From Steromphala cineraria (taxonomy: Eukaryota; Mollusca; Gastropoda; Trochida; Trochidae): DNA of 64,000 nucleotides. Within the stretch, counting starts at the first letter, position 1. Each line of letters begins with the position of its first letter. The stretch covers positions 44,817,227 to 44,881,226 of the forward strand of contig OU744732.1 in the NCBI GenBank assembly GCA_916613615.1. The letters run 5' to 3'. Below are positions 11,821 through 24,500 of the stretch, one piece after another. The notes under the pieces are model-generated. The model ran no database searches and was not told where the DNA came from. It saw only the letters and a list, made by a program, of their open reading frames with translations. Both the position numbers and the translations under genes were made by a program.

Positions 11821-13540
11821 AACGATCCATCTGAAGCTTGCCGTGTAGTCGGCACGAGTCAAAATTGTTTTCACTTTGTCCCGAGAAACAGGGAAGCCTA
11901 AGAACTTGAGCAATTCCACATCTGACGCCTAGCAATATTGACTTTTCGCTCACCGGTACTTTAATTGACGACTGTCTCGTATTAACCATCCCAGCGCCAT
12001 TGTCGCCAACCCGTCTCAATATCATACAACCCAAGCTGCTGCATTGGTCGCGCTTAGACAAGGATTTCACCGCCGTTATCAATCTAGTCGATCGTCCCAT
12101 CACTGTCTGCTACGGGAAATATTCAATAAAATCTTGACAAGAAATATAATCCCACTCAACAGCCCAGCAAACAAGGGCATATGCCAGCCGATTTTATTCC
12201 TCTGTATAAAGCCAGATCTAAAAAGCTAGTATTGTCGTTACAGGTTCGTTCATAGTCACATCCTATAAAACCTGTCCTTAGGAAGGTAGCATTTTGTATA
12301 CTCTCCAATTAATCAACTTTACTCTATTTACTGTCGTCAAGGAAGCCGTACCCTCTTGACTCCATCGCTTTGATTTTTCGCGATTGCAGATGGCGATTAA
12401 ACAGATATTTTAGACAAGCCATGCCATCTGTCCCTGGAAAACTGGGAAATATTATCAATTATTCTGAAATATGATCTAAGATGATATCGGTATACATTAG
12501 GTGATGTTCTGAATGCTAAATATACTGATCCTATCATTGTATGATTGGGTGTAAACATTGTTGTAAACATTTGAACGATTTTGAGATGTGCTTAACGATT
12601 TAATAATTCTGTAGACAGGTATTCTAATGTTCTGTTGATTGGAAATGATATATATTACTTGTATATTGAATAAAGCATTGACCGTTTGAGATAATGATGA
12701 ATAAATCATAAATCATTGTATATGCTCTATGCAGGTTTGTTGTTGGTAAAGGGGTATTATTTTGGTAATAAATGCTGAAGAAAGAGAGCATTTTTATTTT
12801 TATCCATACACACATATTTGAATGCGCCAGCTTTTTTATTTACCCTGGCCTTACAAAAGTTACCAAAAAACGCTTACCACATTTACATAATTTTCATAAG
12901 GTACAACATCTTATGATCGATAACAAATACACTCCCAAAACACTTTGTGTCTCTCTTGTTTTTAAATGACACCACAACAATTTATCCTGATTTCTCAGAT
13001 TATCAAACTGTATAGCCGGATAAAGAAAGACGTGAAATCAAGGTGTTGCTCAAAACGTTAATCCATAATGTGTTGACATGCAACATGTAAACCAAAGAAT
13101 TGTTAGGTCATGTTTTACAGAATTTCATGAAATGTGTGAATCGGTTTTTTCTGTAGGTACCTTTGTAATATGTGAATACTCACGGTCTGACGACAGCCCA
13201 TATAGTCGCATGTTCTGTCCTAGCTCAATGCAGGAAGAAAACTCATCACAAGCGGACCAGTCACGCCATCGCATTTCAAATGAAAGGTAGCGGCGATCAC
13301 GTCGAAAGGAAATTGTACATTACTTTCTTACAAGCTTCTTATAGTGAGCATTTGTTGATTGTCATAATTCATTATCAACTTCATCGTCTCGTTTTTCTCT
13401 TTTAATAACATTAGATTGGCAAAATCAACTTTATCAACATATGGATTGCAAGAAATGAGGCATAAAGGAAAGTTAATCTTATCCCCACTTTTTCAACGTT
13501 ATCATAATCTTATCAATAATCATCTACAACACTATATTGT
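11821..13540. other. Non-coding stretch without recognised features
   Basis: The first 300 bases remain moderately GC-rich and then the sequence becomes AT-rich. No protein family is recognised in any frame. Confidence 0.55.
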
Positions 13541-13992
13541 CATCGTCATTGACAAACAAGTCCTAACCTTCTCAAACCATCACCAGTTTACCATCACCTA
13601 TCATCGTCATCAATGACAAACAATTCCTCACCTTCTCAAACCATCACCCCTTCACCATCACCTATCATCATCATCAATTACAAACAATTTCTCGCCTTCT
13701 CAAACCATCACCGCTTTACCATCACCTAGCATCGTCATCAATGACAAACAATTCCTCGCCTTCTTAAACCATCACCTAGCATCGTCATCAATGACAAACA
13801 ATTCCACACCTTCTCAAACCATCACCCCTTCACCATCACCTATCATCATCATCAATTACAAACAATTTCTCGCCTTCTCAAACCATCACCGCTTTACCAT
13901 CACCTAGCATCGTCATCAATGACAAACAATTCCTCGCCTTCTTAAACCATCACCTAGCATCGTCATCAATGACAAACAATTCCTCGCCGCTT
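13541..13992. repeat. Minisatellite with about 64-bp units and a 178-bp higher-order period
   Basis: Units begin CATCGTCATCAATGACAAAC and run through a CCTTCTCAAACCATCACC block and a TTYACCATCACCT block. Full units are about 64 bp, and shortened units lack the last block. The order long-long-short repeats with a shift of 178 bp (13681 versus 13859), which shows block duplication of several units together. Confidence 0.92.
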
Positions 13993-16800
13993 TACCATCC
14001 TCTATCACCGTTGTACTGCCTTCATGACAAAATCTATGTCAAACATTCTCATCTCAATAAAAAGGAAACGCATCAAAGTGATATTAAGTAACATAAAATC
14101 CATCCCTAAACCTTTCTGATATCTGTCTGACAGTCCTTATCTCTTAATACATGCAAGATGAGCGGTTAAGTGTTTTTGAAGTATTTATTATCAATTCATC
14201 CAAAATATTCATCTTCAAAGGGACTGTCTTATATTAGCATCGTAAAAGTAGTTAGTAAAAAGTCGTGAGGGATATTTATATCATTTCATATGTCAAGAAA
14301 TACATTTTATTACGTCTAATTGAGAAGACGTCACATCGTTGAAAAGGCAAAAGAAAGAGTGAACATGAAGAAAGGGATTGAATTTATAATACATTAATAA
14401 AATGTGATACAGGTTATATTAAAAATTCGTTATTTTTTCCAGATTTTTCTGTAATTAAAGTCTCTTTTAAATAAACCTTTTTTCTAATACAAAACTGTTA
14501 TTTGGTACATTTTCAAACATAAGGAACCCCAAATTCTTATTCAATGTTTATGGATGATTTGACATCTAAAACATACGAAACAAAGTATCAGATATTCATT
14601 TGTAATTTGCACATACCACAATTTTATGGGTCTAACGTATATGTCATTTAACATTCAGTATATTAAATGACCATTCAAATATTAAAAATTACCGATTTTT
14701 ACTGTATATCAACTTTTTTTTTTATTGTTAATTTAAAGAAACGAAATCTACAATTTGATTTCAGCAATTGGTTGTGACCATGGAAAAGTTGATACCAACA
14801 CAACAATAAGATTATCATCGGGTTGAATCAACAAAGGTATGAAATACAGTACGGACTTAGGTTTCTCACGGTATATAAAAGGTATAGCAACGTATCGTGA
14901 CAATTACCCACTGAATATGTCAAGGTAAAATTTGAGATAAAATGTATTGTCTCTCAATATCGAAAGCCATTGCTTAAGAGAAAATATATGAAAAAAATCA
15001 ACAATTCGTGTTAAGTTATAATTATATGCAAATGGATGATTTCTTTCATCTTTCTTTGAACAGAAAATGAAAATTACGCCGTAGAAATAACCGTTTCCAA
15101 CATATGCCATTTTGAGGTAAAATGTAAGTTTTTTTCAAATCTAAACATTGAGATTTTTACTTACGGAATTCTCAACTTATTAAGATTAGAATTTGTGGAT
15201 TTTTTATGCTGTCGGTATGAACACTGGACAATTACTGTTAGGAATATATGTAAATATGAATACTAAATACAAAATCTATATTTCATAAAATCCTCCTACA
15301 TCACAATATAGGAACTGTTGGACAAAGGTAACCGAGGTATATTGACACATCGAAAGTATCAATAACGAAACATGAATTACATTAAACTGATTTTATCCTG
15401 TATATTTTTTAATTTTATAGAATTCTATTTATGCATGGACAATCCACATTCTTAAACAACAACCTCATGTCACTTTCATTGATGACGAGTGAATATGGTT
15501 AATGTGAATTCTTTTTATATGTATGTTTTTATATGAAATGATATTTATACAGGACCAATCGACAAAGGGATCGGCTTTTGAGGGGCATTTTAGAAGTTGA
15601 ATTGACAATAATGCAGGGGAATATATGGATGACAACTTCTTTGTTCATTGTATGCGACGTTTCGACACAGGTTCTTCTGTCGTTCTAGAGCAGAAGAAGA
15701 GTAATAAAGTAGAGGCATATATATAAGTAAATAGTTCAATACACAGTAAAATAGTACAAAACGTGTATTTTACTATTGATCGACATTCTCAAACCATGGG
15801 TAGGATCATGGGTCATTTTAGGAAAAAAAAATCCAAGGAGACTGAACATTTGGTTACCAATAATAATTTACTTCTTCCTAGACTATTAAGTATCTTGGTA
15901 AAGAGACATTTATATGCCATTGTTTTATCACCAGTTCAGGTGGGTTTTAGTTTGTAAATGAAGGCATCAGGAAAATGTAGCTTGTGCTTAAAATGGTCGT
16001 CTACTAATAAAGAGTACGGGAAAGCCATATTGATATTTCTCCAAAGTACCTTAGAGAGAAAATATATTATGAACACGTTATTGAGAAGGTTGAATCAGGA
16101 TATATATATTTTGGTGATAAAAATATGGATTCATTTAATCTTTCCCTTACTTGATCTCCATTTCATATCCAACCGAAGATTGCAAATGAAATTGATTGTT
16201 AAAAATATATCATGTTATTTTCATTTTGAATAAAAATCAATCAAGCATCAATTGTAATTCTCAATATCTTGAGAAAGATTTTCATAAGCGATATAGCATT
16301 AATTGTAGATCTTATGCCACTACTTTTAGGAGAATAAAGTAACTTTATTCCTTGCGAATTTGTTAAATTGATAAATTATATATAAGTTCAAGTTAAATTT
16401 AAACATTTTTCAATCAAATAATATTTATATGTGGTTTTTAAACATTTATTTATATTCAAAATGAGTGGCGAATGTATGTGAAGAGGATATACCTCATATT
16501 GTTGATTAATATAAATATGAAGTACGAATTCTTGCTCCTTATTTATTTATGCCATATAGAGTAGTCTGTATTAATTTGTCTCTAAAATTTCCGAAAGATG
16601 TTCATGAATCTTTGAGTTTCTCAGCACAAAAATTGAATTAGAGTTTGGGACCTCAGAAACCTTTACATGGCCTATAATACAGGGACATCAAATAAACTTA
16701 GTAAGTACAGTATTAGGGTACTGTAATGACCGAAAGCCTAATCATCATTGCAGAACCACAAAGATGCAGCTTTGTTTTTTACCAATATTAGAAAATCTGC
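13993..16800. other. AT-rich non-coding stretch
   Basis: No gene or repeat family recognised. The frames at 15763-15957 and 15958-16233 are low-complexity and show no domain. Confidence 0.6.
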
Positions 16801-16816
16801 ACCTATTGTTGTTGTA

Positions 16817-17165
16817 CATTGCAGTGAAACCTGCAAGCAGTGGCTGGGACCAGCGACCCTTTGGTGGTACTGCTTTGAAATTTAGTGTAGCATTGCACCC
16901 AAACCTTACTGCCTGTAGAACAGTTCTCTACAAAGTTTCTCGCAGGTTTCACTGCAATGCATAGCCACAATAGTGTTGCAGGCTTTCTCCCTGCAATAAT
17001 ACTAGCAGCAGCGAAATAAGTGAAATACTCTTGAAAGCGGTGATATCACACATCACATCACCTCACCTCACCTCTACAAAGTTGTTGAGCACTTGGCAGG
17101 ATTCAAACCCAAGACCTTTTATTTCCCAAGTTAAACGTGCTAACCACTGGGCTATCCCACCCCCT
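16817..17165 (-). mobile_element. tRNA-derived SINE with a hairpin-forming tail
   Basis: Read on the minus strand, the head contains an A-box-like TAGCCCAGTGGTTAGC (17154-17139) and a B-box-like GGTTTGAATCC (17109-17099), 45 bp apart, as in RNA polymerase III promoters of tRNA-derived SINEs. A GAGGTGAGGTGAGGTGATGT stretch and a body follow. The body matches a second copy at 49254-49408. The far end is a perfect 18-bp inverted repeat (16817-16834 with 16942-16959, CATTGCAGTGAAACCTGC) around 107 bp. The cloverleaf is too degraded for a functional tRNA. Confidence 0.7.
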
Positions 17166-17437
17166 CAACCTGTGTTTATCAGCAGACCTAATCAGTGAAG
17201 GGTATTTGGAAAGTATCATTTCTGGATTTACTTTTATTGTGAATAGACATAACATTTTTCTGAGAAGGAGTGAGTATATGCTGAAATGTCTGCTCACAAT
17301 ACAGAAGCTGTTATCCAGAAATGTTGCTTTCTAAAATGAAATGTTATCCATTTCAAGCAAACATGCATAATCAAATAAAGACAAAAATGAAAGTTGATTT
17401 CATGGTTTTTAATGCAACCTGAGTTGAAACTGCCATA

Positions 17438-17526
17438 AACCACATTAATAAGGATTGAACCACATTAATGATACAGCTCAAACCACATGAATTATACAGC
17501 TTTAACCATATTCATTATACAAAAAC
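17438..17526. repeat. Short degenerate tandem repeat
   Basis: The word AACCACATTAAT or a close variant recurs at 17438, 17458, 17481 and 17504, with 20-23 bp spacing and a shared GATACAGCT block. Confidence 0.7.
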
Positions 17527-18950
17527 AGTTTGCCCTAACAGCAAGGGCTTACAAGATTCATAAACAATGACAGCTTCAAAATCTCAAAACCGAGATCATT
17601 AAATACAATTGGAAATTGGTTGGTCCCATATCCATCAATTAAGTCTCTTTACAAATATGAAAAGCTAGTCTGCCTTCTAATTTTGTCTACAGGATGAGTT
17701 ATTTCATTCAAGTAATTATGACAATGACAATTAATTAGGACTAGATTCAATATAAAGTGAAAATGAAAGAGGTCTGTGGCAGAGTTGTTCCCTCCGTCCA
17801 TAAGCATTTATATGAAAAGCCTACAAATTACAAATTGAGACAGGGGCTCCCTCTAACCTTAGTAAATACATCAATCGACTAGATGAAGTTATACTTGAGA
17901 CAGTTGTATTCCTATTAAAAATTTATTTTAAAAAGATTTGTTCATCCTTACAAGAGGCTATCCCTTTAAAGTCAGAATGTATAAAGTCTGAGTTTATCTT
18001 AAGACATGATCATCTGAACTAAAAATAGCCAAAGAAAAATGATAATGAATAAGAAGTCAAATAATTTATTTAGGTCTACAAAGGATAATGAAGGCAACTA
18101 ACATTATAAATCTTAAAAATAGTGAGAAGTGTAAATAAATTCCTCTATAAAGTTGACATACACGAGTCAAGCCCATGAAGTCAACATTGTCTAAATACTT
18201 GAAAATATATACTGCAATAGCAGTCTGTCAGCAAAGATGGTCATAATAAGTCTTGAGGAAAATAGCATGGGAACTTCAAACGCCAATACTGAGATAATGG
18301 AAGCCTTAAGGGTATTACTGGAGACAGGTATACACTAACAGCTAGTTTTGCATACAAATATGCAAGGAAATAAATAACAAACAACCTAGACTAAAAACAA
18401 CCATCATAATCATAATAATAATACTGAACTATTGAGACCATAGTCCTCATTCAAAATGGCTGCTTGGCAAGAGTGGAAGGGAACTATATGCTATTATCCT
18501 CAAGACAAATTACGTTTGTTTTTGACAAATGGTTTAATACTGTTACATGAAGGCAATGGGTATAAATCTGTCTTTAAAGACTGGTCAAATAAACAAAATG
18601 TATAAATAAGAATAATTACATCAGAAATGCACTAAGATGGAAGGTCTACAGTTAGATGCGCACAAATGGCTTCAATGCCTTGTTTGTCACTTGCAAATTT
18701 TTTAAAGCGTGAGATTCTATTTTCAGATGTTGAATTTCGAAAGACCCCTTTAAGAGATTTCATTTCAAAACTATGGACACATCCTAGCATCATATGAATG
18801 AAGCTCTAAAAATCTACTAAAAATCAGTACATCACAGGAGTTAGCAGCACTCTATTTACATAACAGCGTAAGGAAAACACTTCAAGTCGAAATCTAAATA
18901 CATCAGATTCGGTATCAGCAATATCAGTGTATAAAATAGATTGGAAACCT

Positions 18951-19097
18951 AGCCCGTCCTGAAAATTAATTGGTCAATTCCTTAGGGGAAAATAAAGAAA
19001 ATATTTGAAAAGTTACCAGTCCTGACCAAAATGTAGCCAGTCCTGGCAAAAAGTAGCCAGTCAAGGACTGGCGGACGGGCTATATTTTAAACACTGG
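18951..19097. repeat. Dispersed repeat, copy 1 (inverted termini AGCCCGTCC)
   Basis: It begins AGCCCGTCCTGAAAA and ends CTGGCGGACGGGCTATATTT, so the outer 9 bases are a perfect inverted repeat. Inside, TAGCCAGTCCTGGCAAAA-like words recur three times. It aligns with a diverged copy at 56231-56364. The structure suggests a small non-autonomous DNA element, or a fragment of a larger repeat, lying in the probable 3' UTR. Confidence 0.55.
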
Positions 19098-19530
19098 CAA
19101 TATAAATAAATCTACATCTTAAATACAGTGTAATTATAGGTTTCAAAAATGTGAAAATGAATCAAAATCTGTACAGTTGCTACAGAGGTGAATTGGATAG
19201 TTTAGCATGACTAGTCAATGTTCATTGTTCACTTTCTGTGCACGTTTTACAACATTGCTTCATACACATGTTGTGTAATCAGATTGTTGTTGAAAAAACG
19301 AATGTTACTGAGACTATGTCCTTTTCGAGGCCTGACTCATATAGTTCGTTCATGAGGCCTGAATATTCAGGCTTAACTTTCCAGCTGTACATGACATTGA
19401 AATGTCCTACACAAATATACAGCTACACACATAAATTGGTTCTTGGAGATTGGTCCCGTTACCAGCTTTGTGCATCACACATTGTCACAGTTTAGTCACA
19501 GATCACACGACAGAGTCACAGATTAGTAAT

Positions 19531-21558
19531 CTATGTTGAACAGGCTAGTGGTGGGGTATAGCCGTTCTGAATCTCGTAACTCGACTTTGAACACATTTCT
19601 AGTCCTTCAACTTCTTTGTGGTGGTAGCCATTTGGGACAAATGAAACAGGAGATTTTTGAGTGTCTTTCTCGTTATTGTTCTCAGACAGACGAGGAGACT
19701 TTGACACAGGTTCATTTACACTGTCATTGTCATCGCTGGTCTCGCCTGCCTCGTCATCACCCTCATTGTCTAGCACAACATCGTCTTCCATCGGACTCCT
19801 CCGACCGAGATCCACTGAAAGCTTTCCCTCTGTCATCATGCCTTCAGCCATCTTTGCTTCAGTGGCCTTGCCGATGAAGTTGCGGATTTCAGAGAAGTAG
19901 GATTCGTCTTTTTCTTCCAGTTCTGCAGTGGGTGAGTCTATCACATTTGGGCCTTCAGATTCATGTTTCTTGAGATGGCGGTCGAGGTTTGTCTGCTGGC
20001 CGAAGCACCGGTCACAGAGTGGGCACTTGAATGGCTTCTCCTTGTTGTGGATGTTTCGGACATGGCGTTGGAGGTTGGAGGAGATGCTGAAGGATCGCTC
20101 ACAGTATTTGCACTTGTAGGGCTGCTCTCCGGTGTGAGTCCTCAGATGCCTTGTCAGGTTTGCAGACCTTGGGAAGATCTTGCCACAGAACTTGCAGGCA
20201 TACCTTTCCTTCATCTTGTTGCCTCCAGCAGAGTAGGGGTAGGGGTCTGAGACCTTGTCCATCTTCATCACAGGTGATAGAGTCTTGTCTACATCTGGGC
20301 GCATCATGTTGAATGGACTAAGTGGTGAGAATGCTGGACCCATGGGGAATCTCGGGAAGGGCATGAATTTAGCTGCTTCTTGGAAGGCCTGGAGTTTCTC
20401 CTTGTCTGCTCTCATCAGTGACTCCATCAGGATTGGGTTGGGAATTGGGTATGGAAAGTGTGGGAACTTTGCTTCTGGGATAATTGGTGATCTCATCTCG
20501 CCATAGACGTGAGTCTTGCGGGGAGTCTCGATTGGGCTTGCCTGCTTGGTGATCTTCTTGCTCAGGTCTAAGGGAAGTTCATCCTTGCCAGGGGTGGATG
20601 GTTCTGGTTCAGGTTTTGGAGATGGGGTCTTCTTTGAGAGGTCAAAAGGAGCTTCCTGCCTGTGGCTTGGTGGAGTAAGTCTCGGGAATTCAGTGTGTGG
20701 TTTGGTAAGACTGATTGGGTAACCTGGTGTCAGCTTGGCAATGGAGGATCTGATCTCACCAGGTTCAAGGACAGATGTTGATCTCTTGTTGCTGGACTCG
20801 CTCTCGGCATCGGACACTGAGCTCACGTCGAGGTCACTTCCAGTGCTCATGTCTGACATCTCACCGTCCGAACCTTCTCGTACATTGACCTCAGTACGAT
20901 GATCGTCCTTCTCCGATGAACTCACACTGCTTGCTTCAGGGGACAGTTTCTTCTCAGGTGTGAAGTAGGTTGGGAGTTTGGTGCCGGGGGAGATCGGTGA
21001 GCCGAGCATTCCTGGCAGAGGAATGCTGTGCTGGAGAACAGGGAAGGTGGCACCGAAGGCAGGGTAGTAAGGGAATGGCGGTCTTGCTCCATAGAGCCCC
21101 ATCAGAGCTGGGTTGATGGGAGAGGGTTGACTTCCGGGTGAGAGAGACATCGGGGAGATCTTGTCAGATGAGTAGCACACTCTCATCCCGTTCCTCAAGG
21201 CGCCTTCACAGAATCTCTTGTGCTTGCTCAGTGATGTGACAGTTGAGAAAGCTTGTCCACAGTCTTTGCACTTGATTTGCTGCCTGCAGTCTGCGTGCAT
21301 ACGCTTGTGGCGGCAAAGGTTGGAGAATTGGGTGTAGGCCTTGAGGCAGACCTCACACTGGAAGGGCTTCACGCTGCTGTGGATGTGCTGGTGTTGCTTC
21401 AGGCCGCTGGATGTGGCAAAGGTCTTGCCGCACTCAGGGCAGGCGTGGCTTCGAGCACCCACGTGCTGTGAACGGATGTGGCGCTGCAGGTTGCTGGGGT
21501 CGGTGAACACCTTGTCGCAGTTCTCACACGGGAACCGACGGCCAAGATCGTGTGCGGT
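19531..21558 (-). CDS. MECOM/PRDM16: Terminal coding exon: proximal fingers, CtBP motifs, distal three-finger cluster, stop
   Basis: The acceptor is a pyrimidine tract ending TTCCTTCAG at 21567-21559, and the exon opens with ACC (Thr) in phase 0. It encodes 675 residues and stops at TAG (19533-19531). Its third residue, His, is the last zinc ligand of the finger begun in the previous exon. Four more proximal fingers follow at 21534-21208; the last is C2HC (ligands C97, C100, H113, C117 of this exon). The motif PFDLSKK lies at 20649-20629 and PLDLSKK at 20574-20554; both fit the PxDLS consensus bound by CtBP. The distal fingers (20202-19963) carry [24 protein letters not shown] and [11 protein letters not shown], nearly identical to vertebrate EVI1. 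In vertebrates this region is split over several exons, while here it is one 2,028 bp exon. The C-terminus is rich in Asp/Glu and Ser. The intronic codons read through upstream of ACC are not part of the protein. Confidence 0.96.
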   Translation of the reverse strand, partial: TAHDLGRRFPCENCDKVFTDPSNLQRHIRSQHVGARSHACPECGKTFATSSGLKQHQHIHSSVKPFQCEVCLKAYTQFSNLCRHKRMHADCRQQIKCKDCGQAFSTVTSLSKHKRFCEGALRNGMRVCYSSDKISPMSLSPGSQPSPINPALMGLYGARPPFPYYPAFGATFPVLQHSIPLPGMLGSPISPGTKLPTYFTPEKKLSPEASSVSSSEKDDHRTEVNVREGSDGEMSDMSTGSDLDVSSVSDAESESSNKRSTSVLEPGEIRSSIAKLTPGYPISLTKPHTEFPRLTPPSHRQEAPFDLSKKTPSPKPEPEPSTPGKDELPLDLSKKITKQASPIETPRKTHVYGEMRSPIIPEAKFPHFPYPIPNPILMESLMRADKEKLQAFQEAAKFMPFPRFPMGPAFSPLSPFNMMRPDVDKTLSPVMKMDKVSDPYPYSAGGNKMKERYACKFCGKIFPRSANLTRHLRTHTGEQPYKCKYCERSFSISSNLQRHVRNIHNKEKPFKCPLCDRCFGQQTNLDRHLKKHESEGPNVIDSPTAELEEKDESYFSEIRNFIGKATEAKMAEGMMTEGKLSVDLGRRSPMEDDVVLDNEGDDEAGETSDDNDSVNEPVSKSPRLSENNNEKDTQKSPVSFVPNGYHHKEVEGLEMCSKSSYEIQNGYTPPLACST

Positions 21559-24500
21559 CTGAAGGAAAAAAATTACATATAAGCACTCATAGTATTGGTA
21601 AAAAAGGCACAAATTCATGTTCACAAATATTTCGATTAATATGTCTGATGATTTAGAAAATATTTCAGTCCATATTTGGAAACATTTACAAATACTTATT
21701 TCAACATTTTCATATTATTCAAACATTTTTTTATATAAAAAGACATAAGTTATCTAAACAAAATTCAAAGAAAATCAAGTAATTTATCAAATATTCCCAA
21801 ACCCAATATAAAATAAAAATAATATAAAAAAACACAATAGAGTAACTTAAATTAATCATAAATCAGTCACAAACATTGAAATTTCTTTACAAATTTGTAC
21901 TTTCATTTTTAGTTAACTAATAATCAAACATAACATACATGTCAATATATTACAGAAGCAAATCCATTTTAATTGACAAATCAAATAATAAGAATAGTGG
22001 ATCTATTTACCTGGTGTCTGATAAGGTTGGACCTCCACTGGAAAGATTTGGGGCAATCGTCACACTTATAGTCTCCTTCACCGGTTTCACTTTCTCGTGG
22101 TGTGTCTGAGTCTGTGCTACTGAAACCATGAAACCATAGTGTTAAACAACAGGAAAACACAGTGTTAAACAACATGAAACTAAAATGTTTAACAACATAG
22201 AATAGAAGCTAAAACAAAATTGGCAAGAATGTGAAACGATGGAGGAAAAAGATTAACTCAAAATTCAGAGAGGGCAAAATTATTAATGTTTTTCAAAAAG
22301 CTACAGTGAAAGTTGAATACTGTGATTTGAAATCTGATAAAACAAAATCAAATCATTACTAGAACTATATTCATTCAACAAGAAATGTAAAAAAAAAATT
22401 GATATGTGCAAAATAAAATCTGGATATTCATTACAATAAAAATAAATATCTTAAATGAAATAAATAAATACTTTGACTCTTAGTTATCAAACATAATTCA
22501 CTGTCTCTATCATGAATATATAACCACTAAAAATATTCACTATGAACAAAAAATATTCAATAAATCAAACTTAAAAAAAAAAAATCATAAAGAATACTGA
22601 ATGGGCAAAAAGCATATACTCTAACACGTCTAAAGCAACATCAAAACAATGACAACTTACAAATGTTTACAAAAATCATAAATTTCAAATCACAAACAAA
22701 AACAATTTCAAATCCAAAACACAAAAATAAAAAAGCACAATAAAAAATCAAATACACGAAAAATATTAAAAGCAACAGGTAAGAGCAACAAATGTATATA
22801 TACTTTGTCAGAAGAAACGGGATTCCCATAGCCTAAGCTATTGATGGCTCGCGATGGTACGTCCGCTAACCGACGACACAACTATCCTTTGCAAGAGACA
22901 ACCCACAACTGAAAGGGACATTCGCTTGATCCACTACCTAAGCGTGCAGTCGCAACCTAGAGCTATCGTCCTTTTAACAAGCTACCGAGTGCTTCAGCGA
23001 TCGCATTGTCAATAACCCACTATCACCTATAGCGCAGTCGTTTCTTTCAATGAGGGGCCATTATCATTGGGGGCTGCATCCTGAGCTATCCTGCTTTCTG
23101 ATTGGTCGAGAGCTGTCTGACTAGCTGTCTGTCAAACTGGTGATTTTGTTGACAAGGGATTAAGATAACTCTGGTCAGTCGCGGAAGTCATGTAGCAAAC
23201 TCGTATTGGAAGTTTTGTGATAAGCTTGAAAGGAAGACGAAATCTGGTTTTGAACCCCTGATTGATTTGAACAATACTGATATTTTATTATTATTTTCCT
23301 GCGATGCATATATTTCTGTCTATTATGTTTTGATGTGAATGTTTTTTTATGAATACGAATGGAATTATGAATTATGATATTACAATCGTGCAATTATCTG
23401 TTATTCAATGAGCGCATATCATTCAATTACATTAAATTGAATACAGAATAACATAAATAAGGTTTATTTTGTGGAAATTCTATGTACTGAAAGCCCCAGA
23501 GAATTCAGAGATATGACAAATGTACAATTTTGACTACTGATGAAATAGATAGTGTCAATGATTGCAAAGTTAAGGATTATCTTGACTTTTTATAGAGGTG
23601 AACATTTTGACAAAATCCCATTCCTCTTAAAATATTTCTTGTCAAGAGAACTACAAATGTACAATTTTGACAGCTGATAAAATTGATAGAAATATTTGGA
23701 TCCTAACTTTTAAAAATCACTTATTGATGATCTAACTTTTTTTTTCTCATACAAGTGGGATAATTCCAACACCATGCCACAAAACTTGATTTTTTTTAAA
23801 TCATGCAAACATGAACATTACAAAAAAACAGAATTTTCTTCAACCAGATTGCAAATTAAAGCCACTTCATCAGAAAACAAACACCAACACTTATCCAAGA
23901 TGCTTTGAACATTTACTTTCAAGCATGCTCCTTGTAACATAATTTGTTTCACACTCAAATCTGCCCTATGTTAATCAAAGGCCCTTGGTTTAGCATTCAT
24001 GTAACACCATGCCTATAACTTGTTCACTTACTCAAGCCTAAAAGTCAAGTGATTTCTTGCAGGAAACTAAAATGTGATAAACAAAATTGTTCAAAGATAA
24101 AGCATTGAAATAGACAGACTTTAAGAAATAAACAAAATATACCTGTGATAATTCCAAAATCTGGATAAATTACTATAATACTGAACCATCCCAGAATTTG
24201 TGAAACCATGTTGGATTGTTTCAAATTTTCAAATATTCAAATATTTGAGAATTTTCCAAAATGAAGATACAACCAAATTGATTCAAATTTTACAACTTGG
24301 AGATTGGTGAAAATCATGTTTAACCTGTGTAATTTTTAAATTTTCAATGACCATTGCTGGAGAAATAAGTTTCTCAATAATTTTGGAATTATCACAGTGT
24401 GTAGATAATTAAGTGAAATTAATTACCTTTTGCTTTCAGCCTCGTTATGTTCGACAGTCTCCCTTGTCATGGCTTGGTACAGGGACACAGATCTTCCACA

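Larger units (their letters stand above)
17166..19530 (-). other. Probable 3' UTR and immediate downstream region
   Basis: Sequence directly after the stop codon has no coding signal on either strand. The first minus-strand AATAAA after the stop that I find is at 18070-18065 (TTTATT on the plus strand); further ones lie at 17238-17233 and 17123-17118. The 3' UTR may therefore be about 1.5-2.4 kb. Which signal is used cannot be told from sequence. A dispersed repeat (18951-19097) and a short tandem repeat (17438-17526) fall inside. Confidence 0.35.

Noticed and set aside
13541..13992. CRISPR-like regular repeats
   Set aside because: Units are contiguous and have no unique spacers; they vary in length and show block duplication. 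This is a eukaryotic minisatellite.
17099..17154. Functional tRNA gene
   Set aside because: A- and B-box words are present, but the cloverleaf arms do not pair properly and a SINE body follows. Treated as a SINE head.
19533..21562. Plus-strand frames of 63-114 codons opposite the zinc-finger exon
   Set aside because: Shadows of the real minus-strand coding sequence.
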